Shown piece after piece: positions 28,478 to 42,472 of a DNA stretch of 56,979 nucleotides. Origin of the DNA: Pseudomonas citronellolis (lineage in GTDB: Bacteria; Pseudomonadota; Gammaproteobacteria; Pseudomonadales; Pseudomonadaceae); assembly GCF_029335315.1 (NCBI RefSeq), contig NZ_JARJLT010000110.1, forward strand, positions 1-56,979, read 5' to 3'. The stretch's first letter is position 1, and each line of letters opens with the position of its first letter. The notes beneath the pieces were generated by a model, which saw nothing but the letters and a program-made list of their open reading frames with translations, searched no databases and was not told the origin of the DNA. The translations under genes and the position numbers were made by a program.

Positions 28478-29162
28478 AACCCTTGCCCCAGACGGCGCGC
28501 AGCTGGTGGCGCGTGTAACCGATGGCCTGCAGCTTGCGGCGCAGGTGGCTGACGTGCATGTCCAGGCCACGGTCGTGGGCGGTGTAGCCACGGTGCAGGA
28601 CGTGCTGGTAGAGGAACGGCTTGCTCAGGGTCTCGTCGACGTTGCCGAGGAAGACTTCCAGCAGACGGTATTCGGTGGCGGTCAGCGCCGTGGTGACGCC
28701 GTCCAGGGAAACCTCGCAGGGCTCCTCGGACAGTTGCAGGCCGGCCACCACCGGGGTCGGCTGCAGGCTGCCGCGCTCCAGGGCGACGCGCCGCAGGATG
28801 GCGTCGATGCGCACGTTCAGCTCGGCCAGGCTGAAGGGCTTCGGCAGGTAGTCGTCGGCGCCCTGGGAGAAACCGGCGATGCGGTCCTGCTCGGCGCCCA
28901 GGGCGGACATCAGGATCACCGGCACGCGCTGTTCGCGGCGCAGCTGGCGCAGGGCCTCCAGGCCGGAACAGCCGGGCAGCATGACGTCCAGCAGAACCAG
29001 GTCGTAAGCCTCGTTGAGCGCCTGGCCGAGGCCCTCGCGGCCGTCGCGGCACCAGGTCACGGCGAAACCGCGCTGGCTCAGGTGGCTGTGCAGGTGGGCG
29101 CCCAGGGTCGGGTCGTCCTCGATGGTCAACAGGCGGGGCTGGCTGGCGGCGGTCGGGGTCAT
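28455..29162 (-). CDS. pirR: Response regulator PirR
   Basis: 235 aa OmpR-type regulator. The receiver domain has the acidic pocket EDD (15-17), phospho-acceptor Asp59 (LLDVMLPG), the conserved Ser in LMSA and Lys108 (LPKPF). The C-terminal winged helix includes ALTATEYRLLEVFL and VSHLRRKL. It should activate pirA when phosphorylated by PirS. First gene of pirR-pirS, divergent from gacS across 140 bp. Confidence 0.92.
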   Translation of the reverse strand: MTPTAASQPRLLTIEDDPTLGAHLHSHLSQRGFAVTWCRDGREGLGQALNEAYDLVLLDVMLPGCSGLEALRQLRREQRVPVILMSALGAEQDRIAGFSQGADDYLPKPFSLAELNVRIDAILRRVALERGSLQPTPVVAGLQLSEEPCEVSLDGVTTALTATEYRLLEVFLGNVDETLSKPFLYQHVLHRGYTAHDRGLDMHVSHLRRKLQAIGYTRHQLRAVWGKGYVFASAE

Positions 29163-29302
29163 GACAAATAAGACTTATTCGCGAAAGACAAGTATTCACG
29201 ACGCGGCCGCTCCAGGGCAAGCGCAGCCGTCCGGCGGTCAATCACCGAGATTCCCACCCGGCAACCCGCTAAACTGCCCCGAAACCGCTTGGGAGGACGC
29301 GC

Positions 29303-32074
<2,772 letters not shown>

Positions 32075-32082
32075 GGCCGGCC

Positions 32083-33072
32083 ATGCGCATCATCCTGTTC
32101 AGCAGCCAGAACTACGACCGCGACAGCTTCCTCGCCGCCAACCCGCCCCACGGTTTCGAGCTGCACTTCCAGCAGAGCCCGCTGCGCCCGGACACCGCCG
32201 CGCTGGCGATGGGCTTCGAGGTGGTCTGCCCGTTCGTCAACGACGACCTCTCGCGGCCGGTGCTGGAGCAACTGGCGGCCGGTGGCACGCGGCTGATCGC
32301 CCTGCGCTCGGCCGGCTACAACCATGTCGACCTCGCCGCCGCCAGGGCCCTAGGGCTGGTGGTGGTGCGCGTGCCGGCCTACTCGCCGCACGCCGTGGCC
32401 GAGCACGCCGTGGGCCTGGTGCTGGCGCTGTCGCGGCACCTGCACCGCGCCTATAACCGCACCCGCGAGGGCGACTTCTCGCTGCACGGGCTGACCGGCT
32501 TCGACCTCCACGGCAAGACCGTCGGCGTGGTCGGCAGCGGGCAGATCGGCCAGGTATTCGCGCAGATCATGCACGGCTTCGGCTGCCGCATCCTCGCCTA
32601 CGACCCCTACCCCAACCCGACCATCGAGGCCCTCGGCGGGCGTTTCGTCGCCCTCGACGCGCTGCTCGCCGAGGCCGACGTCATCAGCCTGCACTGCCCG
32701 CTCAACGACGCCACCCGGCACCTGGTCAACCCGCGCAGCCTGCAGGGCATGAAGCGCGGCGCCATGCTGATCAACACCGGGCGCGGCGCGCTGGTCGACA
32801 CCCCGGCGCTGATCGAGGCGCTGAAGAGCGGCCAGCTCGGCTACCTGGGCCTGGACGTCTACGAGGAGGAGGCGGAAATCTTCTTCGCCGACCGCTCCGA
32901 CCTGCCGCTGCAGGACGACGTACTGGCGCGCCTGCTGACCTTCCCCAACGTCATCATCACCGCGCACCAGGCCTTCCTCACCCGCGAGGCGCTGGCGGCC
33001 ATCGCCGAAACGACGCTGGACAACATCGCCGCCTGGAGCAAAGGTAACTGCAGCAACCAGGTCGAACCCTGA
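32083..33072 (+). CDS. ldhA: D-lactate dehydrogenase, NAD-dependent
   Basis: 329 aa of the D-2-hydroxyacid dehydrogenase family. Reduces pyruvate to D-lactate during fermentation. NAD-binding GxGxxG is VVGSGQIGQVFA; the catalytic Arg, Glu and His are in INTGRGALVD, LDVYEEEAE and ITAHQAFLT. The ATG at 32083 has GAGG 6 nt upstream and gives the usual N-terminus (MRIILFSSQNYD). A TTG at 32071 would overlap the gacS stop but adds non-family residues. It lies immediately downstream of gacS. Confidence 0.94.
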   Translation: MRIILFSSQNYDRDSFLAANPPHGFELHFQQSPLRPDTAALAMGFEVVCPFVNDDLSRPVLEQLAAGGTRLIALRSAGYNHVDLAAARALGLVVVRVPAYSPHAVAEHAVGLVLALSRHLHRAYNRTREGDFSLHGLTGFDLHGKTVGVVGSGQIGQVFAQIMHGFGCRILAYDPYPNPTIEALGGRFVALDALLAEADVISLHCPLNDATRHLVNPRSLQGMKRGAMLINTGRGALVDTPALIEALKSGQLGYLGLDVYEEEAEIFFADRSDLPLQDDVLARLLTFPNVIITAHQAFLTREALAAIAETTLDNIAAWSKGNCSNQVEP

Positions 33073-33151
33073 CGCCAGAGTTCGCCGGCCCGCCTTCGCG
33101 GTCGCGGCAGCGGGCCATATCCCCTACCATTAGGGGTCTTTCGGAGGACCC

Positions 33152-33580
33152 ATGGCTCAACACGATTTCCGCTACAACCTGCTCAACCCGCAACACACCC
33201 TCAACGAGTGCCGCGCGCTGGTGCCGGGCCTGTACCAGGTCACCGGCAACGGCGGCTCGATCCAGAACGGCGACACCCTGCTGGTCACCCTCAAGGGCAG
33301 CCGCGACCTGAGCATGACCCTCAGCGTCGACAAGGTCCGCCACCTGATCAACCCGCCGGGCCAATGGACCGCCGTGGCCAAGGGCCCGGTGTTCAAGGAG
33401 CTGTCGATCCTCAACTGGCAGGTCAAGTGCGACGGCTGCGGGACCATGCTGGACTTCGAGTTCGCCGTCGACGGCAGCCTCGGCAAGGCCGCCCAGGGCC
33501 CCGCCGCCAGCGCGCGCATCGTCGAGCTGGGCTGGACCGTGGAAGGCGACCGCCACCTCTGCAACGCCTGCCAGGCCTAG
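33152..33580 (+). CDS. Hypothetical protein with a four-Cys zinc-ribbon-like pattern
   Basis: 142 aa, soluble and beta-rich. Four cysteines occur as two CxxC pairs (CDGC near residue 95 and CNAC near 138), spaced like a zinc ribbon, though the first pair is internal and the second terminal. No known family recognised. The ATG follows GGAGG. The lipoprotein gene begins 8 nt downstream and is probably cotranscribed. Metal binding is inferred. Confidence 0.85.
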   Translation: MAQHDFRYNLLNPQHTLNECRALVPGLYQVTGNGGSIQNGDTLLVTLKGSRDLSMTLSVDKVRHLINPPGQWTAVAKGPVFKELSILNWQVKCDGCGTMLDFEFAVDGSLGKAAQGPAASARIVELGWTVEGDRHLCNACQA

Positions 33581-33588
33581 GAGCGTTC

Positions 33589-33990
33589 ATGAAGAAGCTG
33601 CTGACACCCCTGCTCGGGGCCCTGCTGCTGGCCGGCTGCGCCCAGCACCCGACGGAGCCGGAAAGCGACCAGGCCTACCGCGTGGAATGGATCGGCAAGC
33701 GCCCGCTGGTCGGCCACAGCCACGTCAGCCTGACCTTCGACGGCCAGGGCCGGGCCTTCGGCAACGCCGGCTGCAACCACTGGTTCGCCAGCTACCAGAT
33801 CGACGGCGACACGCTCAGCTTCGGCCAGCCCGGCAGCACCCGGCGCATGTGCGCCCCGGCGCTGATGGAACAGGAACAGCGCTTCTTCCAGGCCCTGGGT
33901 GAAGTGCAACGCTGGGAAATCACCGACAAGGGCGAACTGCGCCTGCTCTCGGCCGACAGCCGCGCGCTGCGGATGTGGCCGGAAGACTGA
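33589..33990 (+). CDS. META-domain lipoprotein
   Basis: 133 aa. Lipoprotein signal with lipobox LAGC (Cys17). The rest is a META/HslJ-like domain: LTFDGQGRAFGNAGCNHWFASYQIDGDTLSF and RRMCAPALMEQEQRFFQAL form the usual N-x-GC-N and M-x-C pair, so a disulphide between these cysteines is likely. HslJ relatives are linked to envelope stress and novobiocin tolerance; the role here is unknown. Start at 33589, 8 nt after the upstream stop. Confidence 0.88.
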   Translation: MKKLLTPLLGALLLAGCAQHPTEPESDQAYRVEWIGKRPLVGHSHVSLTFDGQGRAFGNAGCNHWFASYQIDGDTLSFGQPGSTRRMCAPALMEQEQRFFQALGEVQRWEITDKGELRLLSADSRALRMWPED

Positions 33991-34005
33991 GGCGCCCAGC
34001 GGCTC

Positions 34006-34031
34006 TTCGCAGGAGCGAGCTTGCTCGCGAA
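34006..34031. repeat. REP palindrome
   Basis: AGGAGCGAGCTTGCTCGCGA: the common Pseudomonas REP, with GCGAGC/GCTCGC arms, in the 298-bp gap between the META gene and gcvT. That gap holds four REP-type units and no gene. Confidence 0.8.
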
Positions 34032-34084
34032 CGAGGCTTCCGGGGACTCTGTCGCCAGGCCTGAGAGCGCCCTTGCCGGCGCAA

Positions 34085-34106
34085 TCGCGGATGAATCCGC
34101 TCCTAC
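34085..34106. repeat. REP palindrome (CGCGGA..TCCGCTCCTAC type)
   Basis: TCGCGGATGAATCCGCTCCT plus AC, the same class as the pair downstream of lpxO. Confidence 0.75.
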
Positions 34107-34136
34107 GGGGGAAATGCCATGCCTCCTGGCAAACGC

Positions 34137-34248
34137 GTAGGGCGAATAACGCGAAGCGTTATCCGCCGTTCGGACGCGTCATTTAGCACCCGCATGACCA
34201 TGGCGCTCGGAACCACGGCGTATAACCGCGAACGGTTATACGCCCTAC
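34137..34248. repeat. 112-bp REPIN-like paired palindrome, copy 2
   Basis: Same 112-bp length, orientation and terminal sequence as 12487-12598. The first 32 bases are identical; the right terminus reads GTTATACGCCCTAC, one base different from copy 1 (GTTATTCGCCCTAC). Both end hairpins are kept while the middle has diverged. Confidence 0.85.
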
Positions 34249-34259
34249 CCCGCTTTTTC

Positions 34260-34282
34260 GTAGGAGCGGACTCCGTCCGCGA
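34260..34282. repeat. REP palindrome next to the gcvT stop codon
   Basis: GTAGGAGCGGACTCCGTCCG plus CGA, ending 6 nt from the gcvT stop. In this position it could protect the 3' end of the gcv mRNA. Confidence 0.75.
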
Positions 34283-34288
34283 TGCTCT

Positions 34289-35401
34289 TCAGCCGCGGTA
34301 ATACCGCTGCGGCACGAACGGCGTGCGCGCCACCTTCATCGGCACGCGCTTGCCGCGCACCATCGCGAAGACTTCGCTGTCCAGCGCCGCCTGGGCGCGG
34401 GCCACGTAACCCATGGCCAGCGGCGCGCCCAGGCTCGGGCCGAAGCCGCCGCTGCTGACCTTGCCGATCACCGCGCCCTGCGCGTCGACGATTTCCGCAC
34501 CCTCGCGCACCGGCACCCGCTCCTGCGGCAGCAGGCCGACGCGCTTGCTCGGCACGCCTTCACGCTGCTGGGCGAAGATCCGCTCGGCGCCAGGGAAGCC
34601 GCCGGCGCGCGCGCCGTCGGCGCGGCGTACCTTGGAGATGGCCCAGCCCAGGCTGGCCTCGACCGGCGTTGTGGCGCTGTCCATGTCATGGCCGTACAGG
34701 CACAGGCCGGCTTCCAGGCGCAGCGAATCGCGCGCGCCGAGGCCAATGGGCTGGACTTCTTCCTCGGCCAGCAGGGCGCGGGCCAGGGTTTCGGCGTGGG
34801 CGGCGGGCACGGAAATCTCGTAGCCGTCTTCGCCGGTGTAGCCGGAACGGCTGACGCTGCAGGGCACGCCGAGCAGTTCGAGCGTGGCCACCTGCATGAA
34901 GGTCAGCGCCTTCACCGCCGGGGCGAAGCGCCCGAGTACCTCGACGGCGGCCGGGCCCTGCAGGGCCAGCAGCGCGTGGCTGTCGAACAGCGACTCGATC
35001 TCGCAGCGGTCACCGATATGCTGGCGCAGGTGCGCCAGGTCCTGCTCCTTGCAGGCGGCGTTGACCACCAGGAACAGGTGGTCGCCGGCGTTGGCCACCA
35101 TCAGGTCGTCGAGGATGCCGCCCTCGGCGTTGGTGAACAGCGCGTAGCGCTGCTGGCCCAGCGGCAGGTCGAGGATGTCCACCGGCACCAGGCTTTCCAG
35201 CGCGGCCGCGGCGTCGGCGCCGCGCAGGCGCAGCTGGCCCATGTGCGAGACGTCGAACAGGCCGGCCTGGGCTCGGGTGTGCAGGTGCTCCTTGAGCACC
35301 CCCAGGGGATATTGCACCGGCATCTCGTAGCCGGCGAAGGGAACCATCTTCGCACCCAGTTCCAGGTGCAGGTCGTACAGCGGCGTCTTGGCGAGGCTCA
35401 T
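34289..35401 (-). CDS. gcvT: Glycine cleavage system T protein (aminomethyltransferase)
   Basis: 370 aa. Moves the methylene carbon from aminomethyl-lipoyl-GcvH to tetrahydrofolate and releases ammonia. Family motifs: GYEMPVQY near the start, LFDVSHMGQLRLRG (with the catalytic-region Asp), SRSGYTGEDGYEI, and ARDSLRLEAGLCLYGHD. ATG 35401 has a strong AAGGAG 5 nt upstream; 16 extra codons upstream cross a terminator hairpin and are rejected. It is the last gene of gcvH-gcvP-gcvT but sits 235 bp from gcvP, behind repeat and terminator structures described separately. Confidence 0.96.
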   Translation of the reverse strand: MSLAKTPLYDLHLELGAKMVPFAGYEMPVQYPLGVLKEHLHTRAQAGLFDVSHMGQLRLRGADAAAALESLVPVDILDLPLGQQRYALFTNAEGGILDDLMVANAGDHLFLVVNAACKEQDLAHLRQHIGDRCEIESLFDSHALLALQGPAAVEVLGRFAPAVKALTFMQVATLELLGVPCSVSRSGYTGEDGYEISVPAAHAETLARALLAEEEVQPIGLGARDSLRLEAGLCLYGHDMDSATTPVEASLGWAISKVRRADGARAGGFPGAERIFAQQREGVPSKRVGLLPQERVPVREGAEIVDAQGAVIGKVSSGGFGPSLGAPLAMGYVARAQAALDSEVFAMVRGKRVPMKVARTPFVPQRYYRG

Positions 35402-35416
35402 GGTGTCTCCTTGGCG

Positions 35417-35457
35417 AAAAAAAGGCCGCGTTGGCGCATCCCTCGCCAACCGCGGCC
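35417..35457 (-). terminator. Strong intrinsic terminator-like structure just before gcvT
   Basis: On the minus strand, a 13-bp stem (GGCCGCG-g-TTGGCG pairing with CGCCAA-CGCGGCC, one bulged G) with a 7-nt loop is followed directly by seven T, ending 15 nt before the gcvT ATG and 5 nt before its ribosome site. Sequence shape is that of a functional terminator or attenuator. Confidence 0.8.
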
Positions 35458-35460
35458 ATG

Positions 35461-35480
35461 GCGCCCGCCGAGGCGGGCGC
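35461..35480. repeat. Perfect hairpin upstream of the gcvT terminator
   Basis: GCGCCCGCC and GGCGGGCGC with a 2-nt centre, 3 nt from the terminator. On its own it lacks a T-run; it could be an alternative fold competing with the terminator. Confidence 0.6.
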
Positions 35481-35493
35481 GGGGACTAACGAA

Positions 35494-35626
35494 CCTGTCT
35501 ACGATCTGCTGCGCGTCGGCATAACTGCGTTAAAAACAGGCGAGCGATGCTCATTTAGCGGACTAAACTGCGCTCTCTCGCCTGTTTTTGCCTTGTTCTG
35601 CTCTAGCTCGCGAGATCGTAAACAGG
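35494..35626. mobile_element. 133-bp nested inverted-repeat element (MITE-like) between gcvP and gcvT
   Basis: Terminal inverted repeats of 14 bp with one mismatch (CCTGTCTACGATCT at 35494-35507, AGATCGTAAACAGG at 35613-35626). Inside are perfect 13-bp inverted repeats (AAAAACAGGCGAG at 35532-35544 and its complement at 35577-35589). Lower GC than the flanking genes, no ORF. I recall similar sequences scattered in Pseudomonas genomes, but only one copy is in this window, so mobility is inference. Confidence 0.6.
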
Positions 35627-35636
35627 CCCGAACGAG

Positions 35637-38498
<2,862 letters not shown>

Positions 38499-38512
38499 GG
38501 CGGCCTCCGGGG

Positions 38513-38890
38513 TCAGGCGCGAGCGGACAGGTAGGCTTCGTAGCCGGCCTGGTCCATCAGGGTGTCGAGGACGGCGGCGTCATCCAGGCGGATGCGGAAG
38601 AACCAGCCCTCGGCCAGCGGCGCCTGGTTGACCAGCTCCGGGCTGTCGACCAACGCGGCGTTGACCTCGGTGACTTCGCCGGCCAGCGGCATGACGATGT
38701 TGCTGGCGGCCTTCACCGACTCCAGCACCGCCACTTCGGCGCCCTGCTCATGGCGGCCGAGCTCCGGCAGCTGGACGTAGACCACGTCGCCCAGGGCCTC
38801 CTGGGCATAGTCGGTGACGCCGACGGTCACTTCGCCGGAAGCTTCGAGGCGCAGCCATTCATGGTCGGGTGTGAAGCGCAGGGTGGTCAT
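38513..38890 (-). CDS. gcvH: Glycine cleavage system H protein
   Basis: 125 aa lipoyl carrier that shuttles the aminomethyl group among P, T and L proteins. The lipoylated Lys60 is in [19 protein letters not shown]; the N-terminal [11 protein letters not shown] is typical. ATG 38890 is chosen. A longer frame from TTG 38968 starts inside the sigma54 promoter and upstream of the expected transcript start, so it cannot be real. First gene of the gcv operon. No L-protein gene is nearby; the shared dihydrolipoamide dehydrogenase must be encoded elsewhere. Confidence 0.96.
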   Translation of the reverse strand: MTTLRFTPDHEWLRLEASGEVTVGVTDYAQEALGDVVYVQLPELGRHEQGAEVAVLESVKAASNIVMPLAGEVTEVNAALVDSPELVNQAPLAEGWFFRIRLDDAAVLDTLMDQAGYEAYLSARA

Positions 38891-38951
38891 GGATCGTCCT
38901 CTTGTTCTCGAGAGAGCCGTCGGGTGGCTCGGCGATTTTTCCGCCGAGCAG

Positions 38952-38968
38952 AGCAAGGGCGATGCCAA
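38952..38968 (-). promoter_or_regulatory. Sigma54 (-24/-12) promoter of gcvH-gcvP-gcvT
   Basis: On the minus strand TTGGCATCGCCCTTGCT keeps both invariant dinucleotides, GG and GC, ten bases apart, and matches the consensus closely. Predicted transcript start near 38941, about 50 nt before gcvH. A sigma54 activator gene with GAFTGA (gcsR) lies just upstream. Confidence 0.82.
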
Positions 38969-39032
38969 TAAATTAAAATACCTTACAAATCAAATAGTTA
39001 AATAAATATCGAAGGCACTGCAAAGCACCACA

Positions 39033-39050
39033 TGGAACGAAAACATTCCA
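39033..39050. promoter_or_regulatory. GcsR-type binding dyad, site 1 (promoter-proximal)
   Basis: TGGAACG-AAAA-CATTCCA, an 18-bp 7-4-7 dyad about 65 bp upstream of the -24 element. Its layout equals the published GcsR site (TGTAACG-N4-CGTTCCG). Confidence 0.72.
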
Positions 39051-39115
39051 CTCAGTGAGCATTGGGGGATCCCTGGGACGGGGTGCAAGCCACAGCCGGC
39101 GCGGCTCGCGGCAAT

Positions 39116-39133
39116 TGGAACGAAATCGCTCCA
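39116..39133. promoter_or_regulatory. GcsR-type binding dyad, site 2
   Basis: TGGAACG-AAAT-CGCTCCA. It lies 83 bp from site 1 and 19 bp (start to start) from site 3, so sites 2 and 3 lie on nearly the same helix face. Confidence 0.75.
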
Positions 39134-39134
39134 C

Positions 39135-39152
39135 TGGAGCGAAATCGCTCCA
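39135..39152. promoter_or_regulatory. GcsR-type binding dyad, site 3
   Basis: TGGAGCG-AAAT-CGCTCCA, a perfect dyad except in its 4-nt centre, ending 4 nt from the gcsR stop codon. Confidence 0.75.
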
Positions 39153-39156
39153 GCAT

Positions 39157-40683
<1,527 letters not shown>

Positions 40684-40741
40684 GCTCGGGGCCCTGGCTA
40701 CGCGCAGCGCATGATCGGCATTTTTCGCTGGCCAGGCAATT

Positions 40742-41857
40742 TCAGAACAACGTGAGCTGCTCGGCCTTTCCGCGCAGGTCTTCCAGGCGCACGCCCACGC
40801 CGATCAGCCGCACCGGCCGCTCACCGCGCTGGAAGGCCTGCGTCAGTAGCAGCCGGTAGCTGTCCAGGTCGCGGCTGGCGCCGGCCTGTTCCAGAGTGGT
40901 CTGGGTGAAGTCGTGGAACTTCAGTTTGACGAAGGGTTTGCCCGGCCGGTAGCTGGCATCCAGGCGCTGCATGCGCCGCTGCAATTCGTCGAGCAGCCCA
41001 GGCAGTTCGGCCAGACAGGCGTCGACGTCGGGCAGGTCGCGGTCGAAGGTGTTCTCCACGCTGATCGACTGGCGCCGGCTGTCCACCTGCACCGGGCGCT
41101 CGTCGAGGCCCCGGGCCAGGTTCCACAGGCGCTCGCCGAAACCGCCGAACTCGCGCACCAGCGCCAGGCGCGACCAGTCGCGCAGCTGCAGGCAGTCCTG
41201 CACGCCCAGGCGCGCCAACTTCTCGGCCGTCACCTTGCCCACGCCGTGAAGCTTCTTCACCGGCAGCGCGGCGACGAATGCCTCCACCTGGTCGGGGGTG
41301 ATGACGAACTGCCCGTTGGGCTTGCGCCAGTCGCTGGCGATCTTGGCCAGGAACTTGTTCGGCGCCACCCCGGCGGAAACCGTGATGCCCAGCGACAGCC
41401 ACACGCGCCGGCGGATGTCCTGGGCGATCAGCGTGGCGCTGCCGGAGAACTGCTGGCAGTCGCTGACGTCGAGGTAGGCCTCGTCCAGCGACAGCGGCTC
41501 GATCAGGTCGGTGTAGTCGCGGAAGATCGCGTGGATTTCCCGTGACACGCCTTTATAGACGTCCATGCGCGGGCGCACGATGGTCAGGTCCGGGCACAGC
41601 TTGACCGCGGTGCGCATGGCCATGGCCGAGTGCAGGCCGTAGGCGCGCGCCTCGTAGTTGCAGGTGGCGACCACCCCGCGCTTGTCCGGCGAGCCGCCCA
41701 CGGCCAGCGGCTTGCCGGCGAGGCTGGGGTCGTCGCGCATCTCGATGGCGGCGTAGAAGCAATCGCAATCGATGTGGATGATCTTTCGCTGCCGGGAACT
41801 CAACGCGGAACCTGCTCGGACGGAAGGGCGTTCGGCAATGCGCGGTGCGACCGACAT
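40742..41857 (-). CDS. dinB: DNA polymerase IV (DinB)
   Basis: 371 aa Y-family translesion polymerase. Catalytic carboxylates are in IIHIDCDCFYAAIE and PLSLDEAYLDV; the thumb HhH region is VKKLHGVGKVTAEKL; the C-terminal clamp-binding motif is EQLTLF. It copies across minor-groove and alkyl lesions with low fidelity. The usual family start lies about 23 residues further in (RKIIHID), where no ATG exists; ATG 41857 has AGGA upstream and is used. No clear LexA box is seen upstream, only a dyad at 41870-41885. Confidence 0.95.
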   Translation of the reverse strand: MSVAPRIAERPSVRAGSALSSRQRKIIHIDCDCFYAAIEMRDDPSLAGKPLAVGGSPDKRGVVATCNYEARAYGLHSAMAMRTAVKLCPDLTIVRPRMDVYKGVSREIHAIFRDYTDLIEPLSLDEAYLDVSDCQQFSGSATLIAQDIRRRVWLSLGITVSAGVAPNKFLAKIASDWRKPNGQFVITPDQVEAFVAALPVKKLHGVGKVTAEKLARLGVQDCLQLRDWSRLALVREFGGFGERLWNLARGLDERPVQVDSRRQSISVENTFDRDLPDVDACLAELPGLLDELQRRMQRLDASYRPGKPFVKLKFHDFTQTTLEQAGASRDLDSYRLLLTQAFQRGERPVRLIGVGVRLEDLRGKAEQLTLF

Positions 41858-41869
41858 TTCCTACGCCTT

Positions 41870-41885
41870 ATGGGAAGCCTCCCAT
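41870..41885. promoter_or_regulatory. Small dyad upstream of dinB
   Basis: ATGGGA-AGCC-TCCCAT, a perfect 6-4-6 dyad 13 nt before the dinB ATG. It does not match LexA. It could be an operator or a 5'-leader hairpin. Confidence 0.35.
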
Positions 41886-42004
41886 GGTAATGCAAAACGC
41901 CGCGCACGCCTGCGGCGCCCCGCCTGCGCGCCGTGGCGCCGCCTCGATGGCGGCCGTCGCTTGGCTAAGCATTTGAAGAAAAAACACTTTTTCTCAGAAA
42001 TCGG

Positions 42005-42032
42005 TTGACAGGGTGTCCGTCCTGAGTAGAAT
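42005..42032 (+). promoter_or_regulatory. Promoter of tRNA-fMet copy 1
   Basis: TTGACA, 16-nt spacer, TAGAAT, then a GC-rich discriminator (GGCCGCC). Strong sigma70 promoter with the GC discriminator typical of stringently controlled stable RNAs. Confidence 0.85.
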
Positions 42033-42038
42033 GGCCGC

Positions 42039-42115
<77 letters not shown>

Positions 42116-42121
42116 ACATCG

Positions 42122-42151
42122 AAAAAGGCCACTCCCCGGAGTGGCCTTTTT
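42122..42151 (+). terminator. Terminator of tRNA-fMet copy 1
   Basis: A5 GGCCACTCC / GGAGTGGCC T5 stem with a 2-nt centre, 6 nt after the CCA end. Confidence 0.92.
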
Positions 42152-42195
42152 CATTTGCGCTCAATTTAAATAATTGATTGAAAAGCAGAAATCGA

Positions 42196-42223
42196 TTGAC
42201 AGGGTGTTCGTTCCGCGTAGAAT
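42196..42223 (+). promoter_or_regulatory. Promoter of tRNA-fMet copy 2
   Basis: TTGACA, 16-nt spacer, TAGAAT, nearly the same as the copy 1 promoter, showing that promoter plus gene were duplicated together. Confidence 0.85.
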
Positions 42224-42229
42224 GGCCGG

Positions 42230-42306
<77 letters not shown>

Positions 42307-42313
42307 AACACAG

Positions 42314-42343
42314 AAAAAAGCCACTCTCTCGAGTGGCTTTTTT
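42314..42343 (+). terminator. Terminator of tRNA-fMet copy 2
   Basis: A6 GCCACTC / GAGTGGC T6 stem with a TCTC loop, diverged from the copy 1 terminator in loop and stem length. Confidence 0.92.
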
Positions 42344-42472
42344 CGTTATACCGGAAAAAAGACTGAGCCTTCCCCGAGGCGCGCCGCTCATAATTGCGGA
42401 CAATTGTTCCCAAGGACTTGGGAATTGGCGATCAGGCCCCACCTAGATCGCGCAAACTCCATGAGGTGCCCG

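Noticed and set aside
35402-35636. Glycine riboswitch before gcvT
   Set aside because: The conserved GGAGAG...CCGAAGG core is absent in the gap on the minus strand; the structures are repeats and a terminator instead.
38513-38968. Longer GcvH starting at TTG 38968
   Set aside because: It would begin within the sigma54 promoter and upstream of the transcript start; the ATG at 38890 gives the family N-terminus.
41858-42038. SOS (LexA) box upstream of dinB
   Set aside because: No CTG-N10-CAG type dyad is present; the ATGGGA/TCCCAT dyad does not match it.
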